Shown here: one piece after another, positions 35,912-45,035 of the stretch
How positions within the stretch are numbered: position 1 is the stretch's first letter
Layout of the letters: each line of letters begins with the position of its first letter
Origin: Luminiphilus sp.
GTDB lineage: Bacteria; Pseudomonadota; Gammaproteobacteria; Pseudomonadales; Halieaceae
Assembly (NCBI GenBank): GCA_016779445.1
Contig: JADHNP010000006.1
Location: forward strand, 1 to 53,816
DNA length: 53,816 nt
Reading direction: 5' to 3'
Program-made: the position numbers and the translations under genes
Notes under the pieces: generated by a model
What the model saw: only the letters and a program-made list of their open reading frames with translations
Told to the model about the DNA's origin: nothing
Database searches by the model: none

Positions 35912-36550
35912 TCAACTCCCTCTGAACGCCACGGGTAATACACTCACGACAACACCAAGAATCAAACCGATAATTAGACCCCCCGCATGTGCTCCGTTGG
36001 CGATCGCACCTGCCCCAATAAAATCCATGCTGCCCACCATCCCAACAAGGAGCCAGATGAGCATAAAACCAAAAACCGCCATCGGTGGCGGTGTAATCCA
36101 GCCTGGCCGTCTCCAACTGAGCATCATGATAAAGCCAAGAAAAGCATAGACCACACCGGACATACCGCCAAAAATAGAGGGGCCCTCCCATAAATATTGG
36201 CAATAGTTGCTGACCATCGCCGTCACACCATAGAGACCTAGCAAATTGATGGCTCCAAGCCGGTGTTCGATGCGCTGCCCGAACTCCCACAACCACAAAC
36301 AATTGAAGACCACATGCAACCAACCAAAGTGGATGAGTGTCGGTGTGAGGAGGCGCCACCACTCATCATTCAGTCCGCCGAATGCCACGTAGCCACCCGC
36401 TGATCGGAAGGGTACGAAGTTAAACAGCTCCAGCATGCCAACCCACTGCGCCGGGTAGAACAGCAAAAAGCACACACTGGTAACGACTATCAGCAAAAAT
36501 GTCGCGGGGGCTCTTCTTATTGGTAACGGGAGACTATTTAACGAGGGCAT
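35912..36550 (-). CDS. Rhomboid-family intramembrane serine protease
   Basis: Inner-membrane protease that cleaves membrane helices, about 212 residues with six hydrophobic segments. The catalytic Ser is in the GGMSGVVYAFLGF motif (GxSG) and the partner His in NGAHAGGLIIGLILG. The helix-1 to helix-2 loop WWRLLTPTLIHFGWLHVVFN carries the conserved HxxxN-type residues. I prefer the ATG at 36550, overlapping nadK by 17 bases; an ATG at 36583 would add 11 residues. Neither has a strong ribosome site, so coupling to nadK is likely. Confidence 0.88.
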   Translation of the reverse strand: MPSLNSLPLPIRRAPATFLLIVVTSVCFLLFYPAQWVGMLELFNFVPFRSAGGYVAFGGLNDEWWRLLTPTLIHFGWLHVVFNCLWLWEFGQRIEHRLGAINLLGLYGVTAMVSNYCQYLWEGPSIFGGMSGVVYAFLGFIMMLSWRRPGWITPPPMAVFGFMLIWLLVGMVGSMDFIGAGAIANGAHAGGLIIGLILGVVVSVLPVAFRGS

Positions 36551-37418
36551 CTGACCAACGAAGTTTGTCTCGGCAACTGGCATAAAAGCTATATCCCGGT
36601 GGATGTAGCAAGTTCAGCTCCCGTGATTTCTTGCGAATCCTTACGGAATCTCCAGGCAGCGCCGTAATAGATATCTGACCATCACAGGTAATCGGCGGAT
36701 GGATATCGTTGCGAGAGACGACATCGACCCGGATCTCACTGGTGCCACTGACAACGATAGGACGACTAGTGAGCGAATGCGGAAACATGGGCACCAAAAC
36801 CATCGCATCCAGCCCGGGATACATGATCGGTCCGCCAGCGGACAAACAATAAGCAGTGGATCCCGTTGGCGTCGCCACCAAAAGTCCATCGGCATTCAAC
36901 CGGTAGACAAATTCGCCATCGATACTGAGTTCAAACTCGATCATCTGCGCAGAAGCGCCGGAGTTCACGACGATATCGTTCAGCGCGTCACCACGCCCGA
37001 TCACCTGCTCACCGCGCCACACCTCTGCATCAAGCAGGAAACGGCGATCACTGAGATACTGACCGTCCAGCACGTTACTCACCTGCTCTAACAACTCGTC
37101 GGGACTCACATCCGTTAGAAAACCCAGTCGACCACGGTTGATGCCGATAACAGGCGTATCGTGCTTAACCAGCGTCCGAGCGGCGCTTAACAAACTGCCA
37201 TCACCACCGATGACAATGGCGAGATCCACCATCGCACCAATTTTATCCCGGGATTCCATTGCACGCTTTTCAAAATGCGAGAGGGTCGCCATACGATCCT
37301 CAATCGTGACCTGTAATCCGCGATCATCCAGTAAATCGAGTAGGCCCGAGACAATCTCTTCGACGCCCGGATGCTCTCTGCGGCCCAGCAGGCCAACGTG
37401 ATTGAAGGTCGCACTCAT
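36534..37418 (-). CDS. nadK: NAD kinase
   Basis: ATP-dependent kinase making NADP from NAD, 294 residues. The GGDG motif is VIGGDGSLLSAARTL; others are GINRGRLGFLTDVSPDELL, GDALNDIVVNSG and ATPTGSTAYCLSAGGPI, all typical. A TAA lies two codons upstream of the ATG in the same frame, so the gene cannot start earlier. There is no Shine-Dalgarno before the ATG; instead a ten-residue ORF with a strong one ends across it. It begins the run to rhomboid, DUF1315, DUF2797 and pepN. Confidence 0.95.
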   Translation of the reverse strand: MSATFNHVGLLGRREHPGVEEIVSGLLDLLDDRGLQVTIEDRMATLSHFEKRAMESRDKIGAMVDLAIVIGGDGSLLSAARTLVKHDTPVIGINRGRLGFLTDVSPDELLEQVSNVLDGQYLSDRRFLLDAEVWRGEQVIGRGDALNDIVVNSGASAQMIEFELSIDGEFVYRLNADGLLVATPTGSTAYCLSAGGPIMYPGLDAMVLVPMFPHSLTSRPIVVSGTSEIRVDVVSRNDIHPPITCDGQISITALPGDSVRIRKKSRELNLLHPPGYSFYASCRDKLRWSDALVK

Positions 37419-37447
37419 CGGTTACAGGCAGCGGTCGTGGTGTTCAT
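37415..37447 (-). CDS. Ten-residue upstream ORF coupled to nadK
   Basis: ATG at 37447 opens MNTTTAACNR and stops at TGA overlapping the nadK start as ATGA. A purine-rich GGAGGGAGTGAGG lies just before it, while nadK itself has no ribosome site. The simplest reading is a translational-coupling leader. Its three Thr, two Ala and one Cys could make nadK translation sensitive to those tRNAs, but that is speculative. Confidence 0.5.
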   Translation of the reverse strand: MNTTTAACNR

Positions 37448-37828
37448 CGCCTCACTCCCTCCTCTTTTACTTTCATTCATGCCCACCGCACACTGTACGC
37501 GAGCCCAATATCTACCAGTTGCTCGGTGGTCAAGGTCTCTAAAAAGCTGTCGACCGGCACTCTGAAGATAAACCTTCTTGTTAGCAGCGACCAGTTACCT
37601 CAGCGGTGACGACGGCGCGGTTCCCACGAGATGCAACGCCGGATCCCACAACATCGCCTGGCCGGGCATCCACACCCACATCATAAACCACACCAGCCCC
37701 GTCAGATGACCCTTATCCACAAGGCACTCTCCGCGCACCCATCGAGGTGAAACGTCTCACAACGGCTTGACTGTGCTGTGTGTGCCGAGCTGCAGTTAAG
37801 CCCCCAGAAAGAAGGAGCCGTCAACACG
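37448..37828. other. Intergenic stretch between nadK and lipA
   Basis: About 380 bases without an assured gene. On the minus strand it contains the 41-codon candidate at 37595-37720. I see no strong terminator after lipA and no clear promoter. The remaining sequence has no repeats or RNA structure that I can support. Confidence 0.5.
37595..37720 (-). CDS. Possible 41-residue single-helix membrane peptide
   Basis: GTG at 37720 to TAA at 37595. A GGAGAG lies seven bases upstream. The product has one hydrophobic, Trp/Met-rich helix (GLVWFMMWVWMPGQAMLW) and a Pro/Ser tail. The frame is open back to a TGA about 15 codons earlier, so a start at an earlier GTG is also possible. I do not recognise it; the composition looks protein-like but the length is too short to be sure. 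Confidence 0.3.
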   Translation of the reverse strand: MDKGHLTGLVWFMMWVWMPGQAMLWDPALHLVGTAPSSPLR

Positions 37829-38821
37829 TCAGTCGGATCCGAGTCCGACGTTGTTATGTTCAAGCACTCGCTCTGCCCGATAACTGGAGCGGACAAAAAC
37901 ACCCGAGACCACCTCAAGAAATCCGCGCGCCAGCCCCCACTCTCTATACAGCGCAAACTCATCCGGCGACACAAATCGCTCAACGGGCAGATGATTTGGT
38001 GTGGGTTGCAGGTACTGCCCCAAGGTCAGCACATCTACGGAGTGACTGCGAAGATCATCCATGCAGGCCTTCAGCTCATCCTCTTGCTCACCAAGCCCCA
38101 ACATCAGCGATGTCTTTGTCACCACGTCGGGCCGGTATGCTTTTCCATGCGCCAAAACGGTGAGGGTTTGTTGGTATCCGGCGCGAGGGTCTCGTACTGG
38201 ATGGGTGAGTCTTGCCACCGTCTCGACATTTTGAGCAAATACCTCGACACCAGAATCCAGCAATATTTCTACAGCATGATTGTCTCCCAAAAAATCGGGC
38301 GTGAGTGCCTCCACTGCTGTGTGCGGGTTTAGCGCCTTGGTGGCCTTGACCACTGCCGCGTAATGGCCTGCCCCACCATCTGGAAGATCATCGCGATTTA
38401 CTGAGGTCAGCACCACATATTTGAGGCCCATTAAACGCACTGCTTGCGCGGTATTCGCAGGTTCATCGGGGTCCAGCCAGCCCCCTGGGTTGCCGGTATT
38501 GACGGAACAGAAGCGACAAGCCCGGGTGCAAACGTCGCCCATCAGCATTATCGTCGCCGTCCCCGCACTCCAGCATTCACTGATATTCGGGCACTTTGCC
38601 TCCTCGCAGACCGTCGCCAGCCGGTGCTCGTGAACAATTGACCGCACCGCCTCAAATTTGGGGCTGTTGTGGATGCGCATTTTCAACCAATCGGGCTTGG
38701 CGAGGCGCTGACCGGCCATATTGGACGACTTGATGCCGTCCTTAATGACGCGCATGCCCCGATCATTGGTGAACTTCTCACCACTATCGATTTGTATAGC
38801 GGTAATACGATCATTGCTCAT
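37829..38821 (-). CDS. lipA: Lipoyl synthase
   Basis: Radical-SAM enzyme that inserts two sulfurs into octanoyl groups on lipoyl domains of 2-oxoacid dehydrogenases and GcvH. The auxiliary cluster cysteines are in [13 protein letters not shown], the radical-SAM CxxxCxxC is [10 protein letters not shown], and the C-terminal RSSYRAE motif carries the conserved serine. The 330 residues are normal. No lipB is in view. It follows the molybdopterin oxidoreductase by 49 bases on the same strand. Confidence 0.96.
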   Translation of the reverse strand: MSNDRITAIQIDSGEKFTNDRGMRVIKDGIKSSNMAGQRLAKPDWLKMRIHNSPKFEAVRSIVHEHRLATVCEEAKCPNISECWSAGTATIMLMGDVCTRACRFCSVNTGNPGGWLDPDEPANTAQAVRLMGLKYVVLTSVNRDDLPDGGAGHYAAVVKATKALNPHTAVEALTPDFLGDNHAVEILLDSGVEVFAQNVETVARLTHPVRDPRAGYQQTLTVLAHGKAYRPDVVTKTSLMLGLGEQEDELKACMDDLRSHSVDVLTLGQYLQPTPNHLPVERFVSPDEFALYREWGLARGFLEVVSGVFVRSSYRAERVLEHNNVGLGSD

Positions 38822-38870
38822 CGCTTGAATCCTTATGGCCTATTCGGTTCGATCCAATCACCACCCACCC

Positions 38871-40988
38871 TTAACCGGCGGACAGGCTCACGAGAACGCC
38901 ATTCACGGCGGCATTACCGGAGAGTTGGTCGACAAATTGTTCATCCGTGATGTCGTTACAGCTGACCCCCGGATGTCGATTAGCGATTTCACTGCGCGTG
39001 CCACTGCGACCATGGCCGTAACCATGAGGGAGACTCACTACGCCCGGCATCACCTCATCAGACGCGGCGAGCTCCGCCTGAATGTGGCCCACACGACTCT
39101 TAACCGTCACCATAATACCGCTTTGCCACCCCTCATTTTCCACGTCGTCCGGGTGCATCATGAGCTGGCAACGCGGCTTGCCTTTCATCAGTCGTTGATG
39201 ATTGTGCATCCAGGAATTGTTGTCTCGAACGTGACGTCGTCCAATTAACCGATACCCCTCAGCGGGCACGTCCTCGATCAGTCGATCAATATCGCGCAAT
39301 ACCTCGGGAATAGAGAGCCGGATGCGTTTATCAACAGTCTGAAGTCGATCTGGACAAGACGGTTGCAAAGGCCCGAAATCGATTCCCGATGGATGCGCGA
39401 TGAGCTTTTCTATACTGATTTGCCAATCGCTGGCATCGCCATAGGGTCCCGAGCGCAACGCCCTGTCCACAAGCTGATGCGGCGGTTGGTGCGGCATCGG
39501 CTCAAGTCCCAACAAATTGGCTAACCGGTCACCCAGTTCGACGAAAATCTCCCAATCATGCAAGGCGCCCTCGGGCCTTTCGAATACGGGTGGGTTATAG
39601 CGCGCCGTATTCCTGACAGCAAGATTGTGAAACCCGATATCGTAATGGTCATGCTCGAGAGGCGAGGTTGGCGGCAGAATCACATGAGCATGCCGAGTGG
39701 TTTCGTTGAGTGCTGGATCCAGTGAAATCATGAATTCCAACTCCTCAAGTGCCTCATCGAGGGCCACGCCATTCGGAGTCGAGAGCACAGGATTACCAGC
39801 GCCCGTAAACATCAGTCGAATCTGCCCCTCTCCTGGCGTTCGAATTTCTTCAACCATCGCCGCCGCGGGAAGCTCGTAATTGAACTCCGGTAGATCCCTT
39901 CCTCGGCTTGAAAAACGGGCAAACCCGCCGGGGCTGGTATTGGTTACCTGATCCATTGCGGGTAGCGTGAATAAACTCCCTCCCGGCTTATCTAGATTAC
40001 CAGTGACAACATTAATGACCTGAATCGCCCACTGACACAACGCTCCATAAGCCTGCGTGCTGACGCCCATCCTGCCGTAACAAATGCCTGCCTCGGCACG
40101 CGAAAAATCATGTGCGATGCGCTCGATATCGGAAGCGGCGATCCCGGTTCGCTCAGCTGCCCATAGCGGGGTCAGATGACTGACCGCCTTAGCCACATCA
40201 TCGAGGCCGTCGGTAAAGCCCGACAACAGTCCGAGCGATATCAAATCGTCTCGGAACAGCACGTGAATCACCGCGAGCAAAAAAGCCGCGTCTGAGCCGG
40301 GCCGAATAAAAAAATGCTCAGAGGCCAGTTCCGCCGTTTCTGTCCTGCGCGGATCAATCACAACCAGCTTGCCACCACGTGCCTTCAGCGCTTTGAGACG
40401 GCGGCGAACGTCGGGCACCGTCCACATGCTCCCATTCGAGGCAAGCGGATTGGCACCCAGCATTAAAAAGTAATGCGTGCGATCCACGTCTGGAACAGGC
40501 TGGAGCAACATATGCCCGTAGCACCACAGTGACACCAAATGATGCGGCAATTGGTCGACCGATGTTGCAGAAAATCGATTTCGCGTACGGATATGACGGA
40601 ACAGATTGCGTTGATGGGTCATCATGCCGTAGTTGTGCACAGAGGGATTGCCGAAATACGCGCCAACGGCATCGACACCGTATTTCTGGATAGTTGAAGC
40701 TATTGCCGACGCCGCCAGATCAAGCGCCTCGTTCCATTCAATCTCAACGTGCTGGAACTCGCCCCCATCAGTGCGCACGCGCTTCAGCGGCTTTCGTAAT
40801 CGATCCGGGTCCTCATGGATATCCTTCAGGGACACCGCTTTTGGACAAACATGCCCGCGGCTCAGAGGGTCATTTTGATCGCCCCTTATATCAATCACCT
40901 GGCTACCATTAGTCTGAATCACCACACCACACATGGCTTCACAAAGATGGCACACGCGGTGATGCGTTCTGATGTTTGATTCGCTCAT
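38871..40988 (-). CDS. Molybdopterin oxidoreductase (DMSO reductase superfamily)
   Basis: 705-residue MGD-dependent oxidoreductase. A 4Fe-4S site is built from Cys13, Cys16, Cys20 and Cys48 (CHLCEAMCG ... GHVCPKA). MGD-binding regions include MLGANPLASNGSM, VIDPRRTETAELA, GNLDKPGGSLF and the C-terminal LPHGYGHG. There is no signal peptide, so it is cytoplasmic. The usual metal-ligand position near AYFGNPSVHNYG shows no obvious Cys, Sec or Ser, so class and substrate stay open. No iron-sulfur or membrane subunit is adjacent. Needs MobA (23618-24193). Confidence 0.88.
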   Translation of the reverse strand: MSESNIRTHHRVCHLCEAMCGVVIQTNGSQVIDIRGDQNDPLSRGHVCPKAVSLKDIHEDPDRLRKPLKRVRTDGGEFQHVEIEWNEALDLAASAIASTIQKYGVDAVGAYFGNPSVHNYGMMTHQRNLFRHIRTRNRFSATSVDQLPHHLVSLWCYGHMLLQPVPDVDRTHYFLMLGANPLASNGSMWTVPDVRRRLKALKARGGKLVVIDPRRTETAELASEHFFIRPGSDAAFLLAVIHVLFRDDLISLGLLSGFTDGLDDVAKAVSHLTPLWAAERTGIAASDIERIAHDFSRAEAGICYGRMGVSTQAYGALCQWAIQVINVVTGNLDKPGGSLFTLPAMDQVTNTSPGGFARFSSRGRDLPEFNYELPAAAMVEEIRTPGEGQIRLMFTGAGNPVLSTPNGVALDEALEELEFMISLDPALNETTRHAHVILPPTSPLEHDHYDIGFHNLAVRNTARYNPPVFERPEGALHDWEIFVELGDRLANLLGLEPMPHQPPHQLVDRALRSGPYGDASDWQISIEKLIAHPSGIDFGPLQPSCPDRLQTVDKRIRLSIPEVLRDIDRLIEDVPAEGYRLIGRRHVRDNNSWMHNHQRLMKGKPRCQLMMHPDDVENEGWQSGIMVTVKSRVGHIQAELAASDEVMPGVVSLPHGYGHGRSGTRSEIANRHPGVSCNDITDEQFVDQLSGNAAVNGVLVSLSAG

Positions 40989-41077
40989 AGTGACCTCGTG
41001 GTTAGGAGGCTCCCGACGAGGATGCTGTCAGGAGCAGCGGATCGGTGCCGCCGATTGTAGCATCCCGTCATCGCGCT

Positions 41078-41857
41078 TCAGGAAAATGAGGGGGCTCGCT
41101 TCTCCATTTGGGCCATTACCGCCTCTACTTGATTGGGTCGGCCCAAGATTTGCTCCTGCTCCGCTGACTCAGCGAGCAAAATAGCCTCATCACTCGCGTG
41201 GGCCAGCATATTAGACAAGCGTTTTGCCGCACGAATCGCGTCCGGATTCTTTTGGGCGATGGTTTCGGCAATTACCATAGCTCGCTCTAGCGGCACCTCA
41301 GACGTCTCCGTTGCAAACCCAAACGCCTGCGCCTCAGCACCCGAAAACTCCTCATTGGTAAACACGAGCCGCCGCAACAGGTCATCCCGCACATTGCCTC
41401 TCCACAGCGGGTAGCCCGCCATATCCGGCACCAGTCCCCAGCGCATCTCCATTACGCCACAGCGCGTATCCGGGTGAACAATGCGAATATCCGCCCCCGA
41501 CATAATATTCAAGCCACCGCCGATAGCCACGCCGTGAACGGCGGAGATCACCGGCATCGATAAGTTACGCCATCCCCAGGCAACTTGCTGCACCTTATTG
41601 GCGAGGCCATGGGTGCGGGGCATCAGCGCTGTGGGCTCTTCACTATTACCGAAATTTGAGACATCAAGGCCGGCGCAGAAGCCACGACCCTCCCCCGACA
41701 CCACCACAACGCGCACTTGAGATGCCGCTGCGAGCTGGTCTATGGCCTCGCATATCGCTGTAAACATGGCAGTATCTAGCGCGTTCATTTTATCTGCCCG
41801 CGTCAGAGTCACATGAGCAATATGAGAGGCAATCGAGACGGAGACTCTGTCGGACAT
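41078..41857 (-). CDS. Enoyl-CoA hydratase/isomerase family (crotonase)
   Basis: Crotonase-fold enzyme acting on acyl-CoA thioesters, 259 residues from ATG at 41857; the frame to 41908 adds 17 residues unlike the family. The oxyanion-hole segments are VSGEGRGFCAGLDVSNF and AVHGVAIGGGLNIMSGADIRIV. A single acidic residue in GVMEMRWGLVPDMAG corresponds to one of the two catalytic glutamates, so hydratase versus isomerase activity is uncertain. It lies upstream of the molybdopterin gene, 89 bases apart on the same strand. Confidence 0.88.
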   Translation of the reverse strand: MSDRVSVSIASHIAHVTLTRADKMNALDTAMFTAICEAIDQLAAASQVRVVVVSGEGRGFCAGLDVSNFGNSEEPTALMPRTHGLANKVQQVAWGWRNLSMPVISAVHGVAIGGGLNIMSGADIRIVHPDTRCGVMEMRWGLVPDMAGYPLWRGNVRDDLLRRLVFTNEEFSGAEAQAFGFATETSEVPLERAMVIAETIAQKNPDAIRAAKRLSNMLAHASDEAILLAESAEQEQILGRPNQVEAVMAQMEKRAPSFS

Positions 41858-42059
41858 GACACACACCCAAAAGTAGCGATGACTGAGGGAGAGATTGTGG
41901 CAGTACATATGTCAAATGAACAGAGCGCCCGTAGATTAACCTCGGGAACAACGTCGCCCGGCGCTAAATTTGCGGTGATGGCGATGCTTGATGTTTCTTA
42001 CCCAACTGCCTGACAATCTAGAGGTCACTTTTCAGACCACGCTAACAGGGAATTTTGCT

Positions 42060-42548
42060 ATGCGTCGACCTAAACTCGCCGGTGCCACCTTACTGTCGCT
42101 GCTACTATCTTGCTTCACCGCCATCAGTTACGCGCAGACTGATCAGAACGAAATCCTTGCGCTATATCAGGGCTGGATCAATGCAGTTGAGGGAAGCGAT
42201 ATCGATGCCTATGTAGGGGGATTGCACCGCGACGTGAGCCTTCGGCCACCCGGAGTGCAGGGACTTGATGGTCGCGAAAACTATCGCGTATTTTTAGGCC
42301 CAGTATTTGACTCCGCTCGTTATGAAATCACTGTCGATGTGCCACACAGCATTACTATGATGGGTGACGCAGCGGTTGTTGAATACGATTACACCATTAA
42401 ACGCATCGTGGACGCCGCCTCTGCAGCGGCCCTGCCAGAGGGGGCGCTACAAGGCGACAGCACTACTTCGCACTACATCGATGTGGTGGCAAAAGACGAT
42501 ACCGGCGCCTGGAAAATTCGTTTACACAGTTGGTCAATGACACTGTGA
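42060..42548 (+). CDS. Exported SnoaL-like/NTF2-fold protein
   Basis: 162 residues from ATG at 42060 (AGGGA nine bases upstream). The signal peptide MRRPKLAGATLLSLLLSCF ends near SYAQ. The mature part looks like the DUF4440/SnoaL cone fold: LALYQGWINAVEGSDIDAYVGGLHRDVSLRPPG and a final ...WKIRLHSWSM strand. Such domains bind small hydrophobic ligands or act as cyclases and isomerases. Its stop overlaps the SDR start as GTGA, implying a joint function. Confidence 0.8.
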   Translation: MRRPKLAGATLLSLLLSCFTAISYAQTDQNEILALYQGWINAVEGSDIDAYVGGLHRDVSLRPPGVQGLDGRENYRVFLGPVFDSARYEITVDVPHSITMMGDAAVVEYDYTIKRIVDAASAAALPEGALQGDSTTSHYIDVVAKDDTGAWKIRLHSWSMTL

Positions 42549-43351
42549 ATCTAAAAGCGATCAGGCAGTCCGATTCTCATCAAGGCTTTGCGCTGATTAC
42601 CGGGGCCTCAGCCGGCTTGGGAGAAGAATTCGCCCGACAGTTGGCTGCTATGCGTAAACCCTTGATTCTGGTCGCCAGACGCGAGGAACGACTCCAGAGC
42701 ATTGCCGCATCGCTCCGCAAACAGCATGACATTCAGGTAGAAATCATTACAGCAGATCTCAGTGTCCCACATGCGGCCGAAGACATTGCCAATGTCTGCG
42801 CGAGTAAGGGCTGGCAGGTGGAGTGGTTAGTTAACAATGCCGGCATCGCCGGGCCGGACCTTCTTAAGGATCGTGACTGGCAGGCACAGCAGACCTTTTT
42901 CCAGCTCATGATGCTTTCCGTCGCTGATTTATGTCATCGCTTTGTGCCCAAAATGGCTGACCGCGGTTACGGCCGCGTGATCAATGTTGCCTCGGTAGCC
43001 GCCCGAATTCCGCGATCTGGCGGTTGCAATTACGGCCCTGCCAAAGCTTATCTGGTGGCGATGTCCGAAGAGCTGCACCTTACCGTCGTCTCCTCTGGGG
43101 TGAACGTCTCTGCCCTCTGTCCCGGTTTCACCCATACCGATTTCCACGAGACAGCGGGGCTGATGGAGATGAAAGACAAGATGGCCAAGTGGCTCTGGTA
43201 CGATGCCAAAGTCGTGGTAAAAGACGCCCTCGATGGCGTGCAAAGAGGCAAGGCTGTTGTCGTGTCTGGGAGGCTCTATCGGTGGCTAGATCCAATCTTT
43301 CAATCAATCTGGACGCGGCGATTTTTCCGCATCAAAGCGCGTCCCGAGTGA
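42545..43351 (+). CDS. Short-chain dehydrogenase/reductase
   Basis: NAD(P)-dependent Rossmann oxidoreductase, 268 residues from GTG at 42545, which overlaps the preceding stop. The cofactor motif is TGASAGLGEEFARQLA, with VARREERL suggesting NADP preference from the Arg pair. NNAG is in WLVNNAGIAG, the catalytic Ser region is INVASVAAR, and YxxxK is NYGPAKAYLVAMSEEL. Substrate is not apparent; it may act with the SnoaL-like protein and FAD oxidoreductase beside it. Confidence 0.9.
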   Translation: MNLKAIRQSDSHQGFALITGASAGLGEEFARQLAAMRKPLILVARREERLQSIAASLRKQHDIQVEIITADLSVPHAAEDIANVCASKGWQVEWLVNNAGIAGPDLLKDRDWQAQQTFFQLMMLSVADLCHRFVPKMADRGYGRVINVASVAARIPRSGGCNYGPAKAYLVAMSEELHLTVVSSGVNVSALCPGFTHTDFHETAGLMEMKDKMAKWLWYDAKVVVKDALDGVQRGKAVVVSGRLYRWLDPIFQSIWTRRFFRIKARPE

Positions 43352-43400
43352 TCACTGTAGCGTTGCTAGGCAGACTCCCTGAACCGAAGATGATCAACTC

Positions 43401-44909
43401 GTGAGTGGTCTGCATAGAAGGGATATATTAACCGCGGCCGCCTCGCTACCCATGTGGCCAGCAGCCCTTGCCCGGGGCAACACTCCTGCACATTATGACG
43501 TGATCGTGATTGGCGGTGGCACTGCAGGAATTCCCTGCGCACTCTTTGCCGCGATGGGCGGCGCAAGAGTCCTGTTGGTCGAAAAAAGCCCCGCATTGGG
43601 CGGCACATTGTTTTGGTCGACAGGGCAAATTGCGGGTTCAGGTACCGTGTTTCAAGAACGGCTGGGCATTGCTGATACGCCACAGGCGCATTTTGAGGAC
43701 TGTATGCGGATCAATCACGCAACTGCCGACCCCGCACTCACACGCCTAACGGTTAACCATGCAGGAGAGACCATTAACTGGCTGGCTGAGCATGGCTTCG
43801 AAGTCATGGATGGACACCCCGTCACGGGAATTGGCCACGACCACTTTACCGCGAGACGTTATCAGCAGGGTGTAAAAAGTGGCTTGTCGATTCTCGACGC
43901 GTTTCTTCCTTCGCTGAATGCCATGGTCACCAAGGGTAAGATCACGGTATTGACGGGGACCACCGTTGCCAATCTGATTCAGAGCCCCGATGGCCGGGTG
44001 ACCGGAGTCACGACAGCGGGATCCGAAGGCATTCGGGACGTCTCCGGATCGAACGTTGTGATTGCTTCAGGTGGCTGTGCTGCCAACGCTCGCCTCTTTG
44101 AGGAATTGCACGGCGTTCCGCTCTATGCCAAAACTGCTTACCCGACCTCTCAAGGGGATGGGTTGCTGCTGGGCCTATCGGCCGGCGGCGCCATCGTTGG
44201 TGGCGACAAATACGCCTCTTTGCCCGGGCTGGTGCCCGATGCATTCCAGTATCCCTGCCAGATGTTTGCGTACGCTCCCCTCAACCCATCGATTCGGGCA
44301 CCTTGGGAAATTCTGGTAAATGCGCGCGGTGAACGCTTTGTACGCGAGGATCATCCCAGCGTTCATCATATCGAACGCGGCGTGTATCAGCAGCCCGCAC
44401 ATCGACATTGGGCCATCTTTGACGCCGCCATGCTCGAGCGATCGGAGCCGATTATCCCAAAATGGACCCGAGAACGTCTGGCTAGCGAACATCAAAGCCA
44501 TGCGATGTTTCACAGTGCTATGTCTGTCGAGGCGCTTGCCCTCAGAGCGGGCCTCAACCCCCTCGCGCTACACAGCACCGTAGACGACTACAACCGCCGA
44601 CTTCAGGAAGGGAGGGAGGACACGTTCGGAAGAAAGATGCGTCCCGCTCCGCTATCGACTCCCCCTTATTACAGTATCGCCATGCAAGGGTGGACGCTGG
44701 TTTCGTTTGCAGGCCTGAAAGTGAGTGTCGATCTGCAAGTTTTGCGTAAAGGCGGTGAAGCTGTCCCCAACTTGTATGCGATTGGAGAGGTGATCGGTGC
44801 GGGTGCTACTTCTGGAGCGGCTTACACTAACGGTATGCTGGTGACTCCAGCCATCACATTCGGTCGCATATTGGGCACCAGGCTTGCCAGAGCCTCTCTG
44901 TCTCGCTGA
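43401..44909 (+). CDS. FAD-dependent oxidoreductase of fumarate reductase/ketosteroid dehydrogenase type, Tat-like leader
   Basis: 502-residue flavoprotein of the FAD-binding-2 family. The dinucleotide fold is DVIVIGGGTAGIPCALFAA with VEKSPALGG; the C-terminal FAD motif is AIGEVIGAGATSGAAYTNGMLVTPAITFG. The N-terminus HRRDILTAAASLPMWPAALA resembles a twin-arginine export signal, so the folded enzyme may act in the periplasm. GTG at 43401 is the start. Relatives reduce or dehydrogenate fumarate, 3-ketosteroids or urocanate. It is 49 bases downstream of the SDR gene. Confidence 0.85.
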   Translation: MSGLHRRDILTAAASLPMWPAALARGNTPAHYDVIVIGGGTAGIPCALFAAMGGARVLLVEKSPALGGTLFWSTGQIAGSGTVFQERLGIADTPQAHFEDCMRINHATADPALTRLTVNHAGETINWLAEHGFEVMDGHPVTGIGHDHFTARRYQQGVKSGLSILDAFLPSLNAMVTKGKITVLTGTTVANLIQSPDGRVTGVTTAGSEGIRDVSGSNVVIASGGCAANARLFEELHGVPLYAKTAYPTSQGDGLLLGLSAGGAIVGGDKYASLPGLVPDAFQYPCQMFAYAPLNPSIRAPWEILVNARGERFVREDHPSVHHIERGVYQQPAHRHWAIFDAAMLERSEPIIPKWTRERLASEHQSHAMFHSAMSVEALALRAGLNPLALHSTVDDYNRRLQEGREDTFGRKMRPAPLSTPPYYSIAMQGWTLVSFAGLKVSVDLQVLRKGGEAVPNLYAIGEVIGAGATSGAAYTNGMLVTPAITFGRILGTRLARASLSR

Positions 44910-44964
44910 AGGACATCACCAACTGGCGAGAACCAGTGGCCCAGAACCTTAGCAAAAGGTGACA

Positions 44965-44986
44965 AGATCAATCCGGCGGTTGATCT
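44965..44986. repeat. Inverted repeat upstream of small secreted protein gene
   Basis: AGATCAA and TTGATCT, seven perfect pairs, flank an eight-base GC-rich spacer. It lies about 50 bases before the gene at 45036 in a 126-base gap, has no T tract, and could be a regulator site. Confidence 0.4.
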
Positions 44987-45035
44987 ACTCCCCAGTGCTT
45001 GATAGATTGCGTACAGGTTTAATTAAGGGGATCCC

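Noticed and set aside
37702-37983. A 93-residue minus-strand frame overlapping the lipA 3' end
   Set aside because: It overlaps lipA in another frame, has no ribosome site and no protein-like pattern.
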